20,310 nucleotides of DNA, from NCBI GenBank assembly GCA_041685645.1, contig JAWLFI010000026.1:1-20310 (forward strand). Reading direction: 5' to 3'. A program made the translations under genes and the position numbers. The DNA comes from JAWLFI01 sp041685645. GTDB taxonomy: Bacteria; Bacteroidota; Bacteroidia; Chitinophagales; Saprospiraceae. Below are positions 16,063 through 20,310 of this stretch, piece after piece (within the stretch, counting starts at the first letter, position 1; every line of letters begins with the position of its first letter). The notes beneath the pieces are model-generated. The model did no database searches. It saw only the letters and a list, made by a program, of their open reading frames with translations, and was not told where the DNA came from.

Positions 16063-16662
16063 TCATTCCTCTTCCCACTGGAAGGTTTCCAGGAGGTGAA
16101 AGATGTCCTCTTTAATAAAGGAGCTGATGGGTCCAAGAGAGTCAGGCTCGTTTTGGGTGTCGTAGTATAAGGCGATTTTAAAAAAGTGTTGAGTGCTATC
16201 GCTGAGGAAGACCTGCATGGGAGAGGCCGCCGGGCCTGAAAAGTCAAAAATAACTCCTCCAACACCATTTCTATTGTTGTATCGGTACTCTTCCATATAA
16301 TCCGAGCGGCGGTTGATTTGATCAACGATATCGTAAGCATCAGTTTTGTATCTGTCAAAATCTTGCCTTCCGTCTAAAGGGGCATAGCTACAATATAATT
16401 GGGCCTGAAACATGGGATAGCTAATATTGAACCAGCAGTCGTGCGGCGGATTGAATTGCTTGTATTTTGGATCCCGGAGGATTTCTACATAATCCGGAAT
16501 TTCAAATTGGAAGGGGCAATCACTTGTTGTGTAGGTGCGATATTCGCCAGTGGGGTACTCCACTTTTGGGTACACTCTGGGCTTGGGCGTTTGACTTTCT
16601 TCAGCGCAAGCGGACAGCCATAGAAGTGAGATTGTGACGCTCGCTAAAAATATCAGTTTCAT
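16063..16662 (-). CDS. gldD: Gliding motility lipoprotein GldD
   Basis: A 199-residue lipoprotein. The signal peptide MKLIFLASVTISLLWLSAC carries a lipobox (LSAC) with the lipidated Cys at residue 19. Conserved GldD features follow: PKPRVYPKVEYPTGEYR, CPFQFEIPDYVEI, then the CWFNISYPMFQAQLYCSY stretch and GGVIFDFSGPAASPMQVFLS. In Flavobacterium, GldD is needed for gliding, and it is encoded next to gldE. Here the gldE stop TAG directly abuts this ATG (TAGATG), so the two are translationally coupled. Its molecular role is not settled; it is one of several Gld lipoproteins needed for gliding, and the phylum often uses such genes in type IX secretion as well. Confidence 0.93.
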   Translation of the reverse strand: MKLIFLASVTISLLWLSACAEESQTPKPRVYPKVEYPTGEYRTYTTSDCPFQFEIPDYVEILRDPKYKQFNPPHDCWFNISYPMFQAQLYCSYAPLDGRQDFDRYKTDAYDIVDQINRRSDYMEEYRYNNRNGVGGVIFDFSGPAASPMQVFLSDSTQHFFKIALYYDTQNEPDSLGPISSFIKEDIFHLLETFQWEEE

Positions 16663-18093
16663 CTAGGTTAAGGTCATTTTAATTTTTTCAATGCGACGCT
16701 CTGAAACGGCAACTATTTTAAACCGGAACTGCCCCACTTTTATTTCCTGTCCGATCATCGGCATTTTACCCACGTATTCCAAAAACAATCCGGCGATGGA
16801 GTCAGCATCTCCTTTTATGGCATCAAAAGTGTCTATGGGGATCCCCGTAATGCGACAAACATCGTTGAGCATGGATTTTCCCTCAAAGATATATTCATTG
16901 TCATTGAGTTTCACGAAGTCAACTTCTTGTTCTTGATCGAATTCGTCTTTAATATCTCCAATGACTTCCTCCATCACATCTTCTAAGGTGACCAATCCGG
17001 CCGACCCACCGTATTCATCCACTACTATACCCATGTGTAAGTGTTTTTGTTGAAACTCTTTGAGTAGTTCGTTAATTTTCTTGTTTTCCGGTACGTAGAG
17101 AATCTCATCCTGTAATAATGTGGTCCAGTCAAAGTCGGCGGGTTGTTCTAGGTTGCCCAGCAGATCTTTGACGTAGAGTATGCCAATAATATTGTCGAAA
17201 TCATTTTCAAAGACGGGGAGTCGGGAATAGCCGGACTCTTTTATGATGTTCAGCACCTCATTGTAAGGCGTGTTTTTGTCTATGGCTACCACATCCACTC
17301 TGGAACACATAATCTGCTTGACTGTCACCTCGCCAAACTTCATGATACTTTTCAAAATGTCGATCTCGTGTGAGCTGTGTTTGTCTTGACGAACGGTGAG
17401 CTCTATAGCGCGATCGATGTCATCTTTATTGACGTCTTTTTTAAAGGCATTTCCCAATTGAGATTCCAGCCCTTTCGACATCGATACCAAAGATCGACTA
17501 AAGGGAGAAAGTATGCGATCTAAAAAGAAGATCGATCGAGACATAAATCGCGCGAGTTTCAAATTATTGACGGTAGCATATACTTTGGGCGTCACTTCGC
17601 CGAAAAGGACTAAAACAAAAGTCACTAATCCTACCGTGAATATGAAATTAAAGACCCGGGCTGCGACGGAAATAGAAAAGGCAAAGGGAGAGATTTCGCG
17701 AAAATACTCCGCCCAGGCGATAAATAAGTCTTGAGACAGCCACACCCAGATTAAATAATCTGAAACGATAACGATGGCAATATTGACAAAGTTATTGCCA
17801 ATCAATATCGTCGCCAAAAGCCGTCGGGGACTGTCGAGCATGGAGACAATCCGTTTTGCTGCGGCGGAATCTTCCTCTTTGAGCGATTTAATGTTACTCT
17901 TGGTCAGAGAGAAGAACGCGATTTCAGAACCTGAAATCAAGGCAGACGAAATAATGAGAATTATTAAAAGGAAAAGCGCTGTTGGCCACATATTCGACGG
18001 GTCACTTTGAATAAATGGACCCAGATAATATTCATAAAAATATTCACCAGTGGGAGGGTCATCTGCTTTCAATGCTTGTAGTTTTGTGAACAA
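16663..18093 (-). CDS. gldE: GldE, CNNM/CorC-type membrane protein
   Basis: A 476-residue inner-membrane protein: a DUF21/CNNM domain with about four helices (residues 35-190, starting WPTALFLLIILIISSALISG, with the family's SGSEIAFFSL), a CBS pair (about 250-370, VKQIMCSRVDVVAI and DEYGGSAGLVTLEDVMEEVIGD), and a C-terminal CorC_HlyC domain. Homologues handle Mg2+ or other divalent ions. In gliding Bacteroidota, GldE partners with GldD. The start is uncertain: an in-frame TAA at 18096-18094 precedes TTG at 18093, and the next ATG (residue 35) would cut the hydrophobic domain short. The gene starts 19 bases after ssb and abuts gldD, so ssb-gldE-gldD is probably one transcript. Confidence 0.92.
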   Translation of the reverse strand: MFTKLQALKADDPPTGEYFYEYYLGPFIQSDPSNMWPTALFLLIILIISSALISGSEIAFFSLTKSNIKSLKEEDSAAAKRIVSMLDSPRRLLATILIGNNFVNIAIVIVSDYLIWVWLSQDLFIAWAEYFREISPFAFSISVAARVFNFIFTVGLVTFVLVLFGEVTPKVYATVNNLKLARFMSRSIFFLDRILSPFSRSLVSMSKGLESQLGNAFKKDVNKDDIDRAIELTVRQDKHSSHEIDILKSIMKFGEVTVKQIMCSRVDVVAIDKNTPYNEVLNIIKESGYSRLPVFENDFDNIIGILYVKDLLGNLEQPADFDWTTLLQDEILYVPENKKINELLKEFQQKHLHMGIVVDEYGGSAGLVTLEDVMEEVIGDIKDEFDQEQEVDFVKLNDNEYIFEGKSMLNDVCRITGIPIDTFDAIKGDADSIAGLFLEYVGKMPMIGQEIKVGQFRFKIVAVSERRIEKIKMTLT

Positions 18094-18112
18094 TTATTGC
18101 GATCATTGGGGC

Positions 18113-18499
18113 TCAACTTTCTTCGGTTCTGCCGTCACTATCTCGGGCATCGCCGGCACTTTCTTCAATATCATTGTGCCGATCCAGTGCGCGGAAATAA
18201 TTTACTCTAACTTCCGTAAGTCGGCGTTCCTGATCGTCTTTGTCCTTGAAGGTTCTATTGACGAGTTTCCCTTCGATATAAACGAGGCGTCCTTTTTTTA
18301 ATTGCTCACCGGCTCGCCGAGCCAGAGACTCCCAAAATACAATATTATGCCATTCGGTCTTTTGTTGCCACTCACCGTTTTTATCTATATAATTTTCATT
18401 TGTAGCTAAAGACCCCCGGCCTAACAAACTGCCACTTTCGAGTTCCTGGACTTCTATATCCTTACCCAAATTGCCAATTAATGTAACCTTGTTAATCAT
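18113..18499 (-). CDS. ssb: Single-stranded DNA-binding protein, short tail
   Basis: A 128-residue protein with one OB-fold. MINKVTLIGNLGKDIEVQEL, SLATNENYIDKNGEWQQKTEWHN (trimmed to motif), VFWESLARRAGEQLKKG and YIEGKL are the classic SSB landmarks; it should bind single-stranded DNA as a tetramer. Its position between mutY and gldE is conserved in Bacteroidota. The C-terminus, after residue 110, is short, hydrophilic and ends SDGRTEES. It lacks the DDDIPF-like acidic tip that recruits repair and replication partners in most bacterial SSBs. None of the other reading frames beyond the stop restores such a tip, so a recent frameshift is unlikely. Confidence 0.9.
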   Translation of the reverse strand: MINKVTLIGNLGKDIEVQELESGSLLGRGSLATNENYIDKNGEWQQKTEWHNIVFWESLARRAGEQLKKGRLVYIEGKLVNRTFKDKDDQERRLTEVRVNYFRALDRHNDIEESAGDARDSDGRTEES

Positions 18500-18549
18500 T
18501 TTTCAAATACTTGTTTGCTTACTAAGTTAATGAAAATATTTCAAAGCGC

Positions 18550-18572
18550 TAAAGTAGGGTTTTTGTACTTTA
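18550..18572. promoter_or_regulatory. Inverted repeat upstream of ssb
   Basis: TAAAGTA (18550-18556) and TACTTTA (18566-18572) form a perfect 7-bp inverted repeat with a 9-base spacer, about 50-70 bp upstream of the ssb ATG in the 197-bp gap after mutY. It could be an operator, for example for a damage regulator, or a small hairpin. No exact TAnnTTTG promoter is visible nearby; a TATTTG close to the ATG is the nearest approach. Confidence 0.3.
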
Positions 18573-18696
18573 CTTTTTCATCTGCTCAAGTCAATTTGAG
18601 AATGGTGGGTATTCCCGGTTTCTGAATAGCGGCTCAGAGTGGAAGAAAACCTCAAGTGAGGCAGCAGGGTGCTCACTGAAAGGAGCTTCACCGAAA

Positions 18697-19758
18697 TTAA
18701 ATATGTGAAAGTTGTTGCTTTTGGAGGAAGCTCCGGACGATCTTTGGTAAGCCATATTTTTTTAATTCGCTCTTATTGGCCCACTGAAAACTTTCTGGCA
18801 ATTTCAGTTTTGAAGGAAGGAAGCATCGGTAAAAATAACCGTGAATATATCTGTGGGTTAGTGTTTGAGTGCTATGGCTCAAAAACTGCAGTTTTACAGC
18901 TTGTTTCGCTTCCAAAAATTGAGATATCTCTTGATACTTTGGGGGATGACCATCGGGTCGCTCTAGCAAAGGCAGTTGGTAAAGTCCTTTCCAAATGTCG
19001 TTTTCCTCTCTTTGCTCTAATGCTATTTTCCCCTCTTGCTCTATCCAATAGTAATGGAAATGCCGGTGTTTTTTAGTAATATTTTTCTTTTTATGGGGAT
19101 AGACGTGTACTTGACCTGCTGCGTAGGCCTTGCATTCGACTTGTAGGGGGCATTCGGGGCAAAGGGGAGAGCGAGGCCGACAGACCGTAGCTCCGAAATC
19201 CATGATGGCCTGATTGAATTGGGCGGCCTTCTTGTGAGGTATGGTGTTCTCCAAAAAACTTTGAACAAAGTTTTTTCCACTCGCCTGATCGATGGGTTGC
19301 TCACTGGCCTGGAAGCGACTGACGACTCGAAGGCTGTTGCCATCTACCACAGGAAGAGGCAAGCCATAAGCAAAAGATCCAATAGCTGAGGCGGTATATG
19401 GCCCCACCCCTTTGAGTTGGAGAAGCTCGGAATAGGTTTTTGGGAATCTGCCGTTGTATTCCTTGGAGATAAAGTTGGCAGTAGCCCAGAGGTTTCGCGC
19501 CCGGCTGTAATAGCCCAAGCCTTCCCAAAGCTGGAGCACCTGATCTAATGAGGCCGCAGCCAGATCCTCTACGCGGGGAAAATGTTCTAAAAAGCGATGG
19601 TAATATTTCTTTCCTTGTTCTACTCGAGTTTGTTGCAAAATGATTTCAGAAAGCCAAATCTTGTAGGGATCTTTTTCCTCTTTCCAGGGCATTTCCCTCT
19701 GATTGATTTCTCGATGCCACTCCAGAAGATTCTCGGTAAAAAAGTCGGCTCTTTCCAT
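18697..19758 (-). CDS. mutY: A/G-specific adenine glycosylase MutY
   Basis: A 353-residue base-excision repair enzyme that removes adenine mispaired with 8-oxoguanine. The HhH-GPD core is clear: SEIILQQTRV with catalytic Glu38, LKGVGPYTASAIGSFAYG (helix-hairpin-helix, about 115-132), and VVDGN with Asp139, where most MutY proteins have LDGN. The iron-sulfur cluster cysteines are Cys193, Cys200, Cys203 and Cys209 (C-x6-C-x2-C-x5-C). A NUDIX-like C-terminal domain, which recognises 8-oxoguanine, follows from about 230. The ATG lies 11 bases past the stem of the sigma-factor terminator. It heads the mutY-ssb-gldE-gldD block. Confidence 0.95.
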   Translation of the reverse strand: MERADFFTENLLEWHREINQREMPWKEEKDPYKIWLSEIILQQTRVEQGKKYYHRFLEHFPRVEDLAAASLDQVLQLWEGLGYYSRARNLWATANFISKEYNGRFPKTYSELLQLKGVGPYTASAIGSFAYGLPLPVVDGNSLRVVSRFQASEQPIDQASGKNFVQSFLENTIPHKKAAQFNQAIMDFGATVCRPRSPLCPECPLQVECKAYAAGQVHVYPHKKKNITKKHRHFHYYWIEQEGKIALEQREENDIWKGLYQLPLLERPDGHPPKYQEISQFLEAKQAVKLQFLSHSTQTLTHRYIHGYFYRCFLPSKLKLPESFQWANKSELKKYGLPKIVRSFLQKQQLSHI

Positions 19759-19769
19759 TGCGTTAAAAT

Positions 19770-19807
19770 AACAAAAGGGAATACACTTTCGAGTATTCCC
19801 TTTTGTT
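19770..19807 (-). terminator. Terminator between the sigma factor gene and mutY
   Basis: A perfect 15-bp stem pairs AACAAAAGGGAATAC (19770-19784) with GTATTCCCTTTTGTT (19793-19807) around an 8-base loop; on minus it is followed by ATTTTAA. It begins 14 bases past the sigma-factor stop, as expected for its terminator. It leaves only 11 bases before the mutY ATG, so mutY either starts inside or very near this hairpin or relies on read-through. Confidence 0.85.
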
Positions 19808-19821
19808 GAATTCGGTTTAAT

Positions 19822-20310
19822 TTACGAAGCCTTGCTATTCATTCTGTTCTCATATAAGGTAGAATATCTCGCAGCAATCTTGCTTTTCAATGCTTTACGG
19901 GCAAAGAAAATTCTACTTTTCACAGTCCCAAGAGGCAATTCTAGCTCGTTGGCAATTTCCTGATACTTATAACCTTCGTAGTGCATCATGAAGGGAATAC
20001 GGGTAGAATCATCCAACTCTTCGATCATACCCATGAGTTCATGAGTCATAATAGAAGATTCCGCTTTGTTACTGATGGTGACACTACCACTATTGATATA
20101 GTACATGTTCTCAGTGGTGTCTATGATCGTATTGGCCTTCTTTTTCTTGCGGTAATTGTTGATAAAGATGTTTTTCATGATGGTAAACATCCAAGCTTTG
20201 AAGTTCGTACCTTCTCTAAATTTATCTCTATTTGTAATTGCTCGAAAAGCCGTCTCTTGATATAGATCTTTCGACGCATCTGCACTCTTTGTTAGGTTAT
20301 AAGCAAAGGA
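19822..20310 (-). CDS. ECF-type RNA polymerase sigma factor (5' end outside the window)
   Basis: Partial gene: 162 residues to the stop, with the start lying beyond 20310. The frame stays open to the edge of the window. Sigma region 2 is visible near the edge, reading SFAYNLTKSADASKDLYQET and then NFKAWMFTIMKNIFINNYRKK, the common Bacteroidota form of this family. Region 4 has a helix-turn-helix, YKYQEIANELELPLGTVKSR, then IFFARKALKSKIA. The tail YENRMNSKAS is short. It probably directs core polymerase to a dedicated promoter set. No anti-sigma gene follows on this side; a strong terminator separates it from mutY. Confidence 0.9.
   Translation of the reverse strand, partial: SFAYNLTKSADASKDLYQETAFRAITNRDKFREGTNFKAWMFTIMKNIFINNYRKKKKANTIIDTTENMYYINSGSVTISNKAESSIMTHELMGMIEELDDSTRIPFMMHYEGYKYQEIANELELPLGTVKSRIFFARKALKSKIAARYSTLYENRMNSKAS

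Overview
The window looks like a chromosomal segment of a Bacteroidota bacterium. The evidence is the gliding-motility pair gldE-gldD behind mutY and ssb (a gene order typical of the phylum), a DUF4159 protein, a FecA-like TonB receptor with a carboxypeptidase-regulatory-like N-terminus, a Bacteroidota-type ECF sigma factor, and promoters of the TTTG-N20-TAnnTTTG type instead of the E. coli type. The 3'-end repeats remind me of intergenic repeats in Saprospiraceae-like genomes, but that is memory, not a search result.

Layout. Positions 1-635 hold no convincing gene, only a palindromic repeat-like motif. Positions 636-2014 (minus) carry rsmE followed by a DUF4159 gene, divergent from rseP (2138-3472, plus). 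A tRNA-Leu(CAA) with a clear promoter and terminator follows (3540-3623), then a KefB-type cation/proton antiporter (3751-5730, plus). clpB (6080-8749) and a large tricorn-like S41 protease (9171-12353) are both on minus. A 240-bp 3' remnant of a heavy-metal P-type ATPase (12568-12807, plus) lies upstream of the protease. A FecA-like TonB-dependent receptor (13292-15937, minus) follows. The rest is a minus-strand block read as sigma factor, mutY, ssb, gldE, gldD.

Main discovery. Three intergenic elements (5891-6068 minus, 9025-9147 minus, 12853-13110 plus) share one architecture. Each begins TTTGGGCG and ends in a 16-base block CTNCYATCSCTWVCGC, with several strong hairpins between. Each is closed by a 5-bp stem whose two inner pairs change together: GCGTA/TACGC, GCGGT/ACCGC and GCGCT/AGCGC. 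All three lie just downstream of a stop codon, in the same orientation as the gene they follow. Together these point to a folded RNA or single-stranded DNA element family attached to gene 3' ends, and I know of no named family for it.

Smaller points of interest: a compact promoter / 8-codon ORF / terminator unit upstream of the S41 protease; a sigma-54-like site with an upstream inverted repeat before clpB; an SSB without the usual acidic protein-interaction tip; and a possible 'empty' copy of the repeat at 8948-8971.
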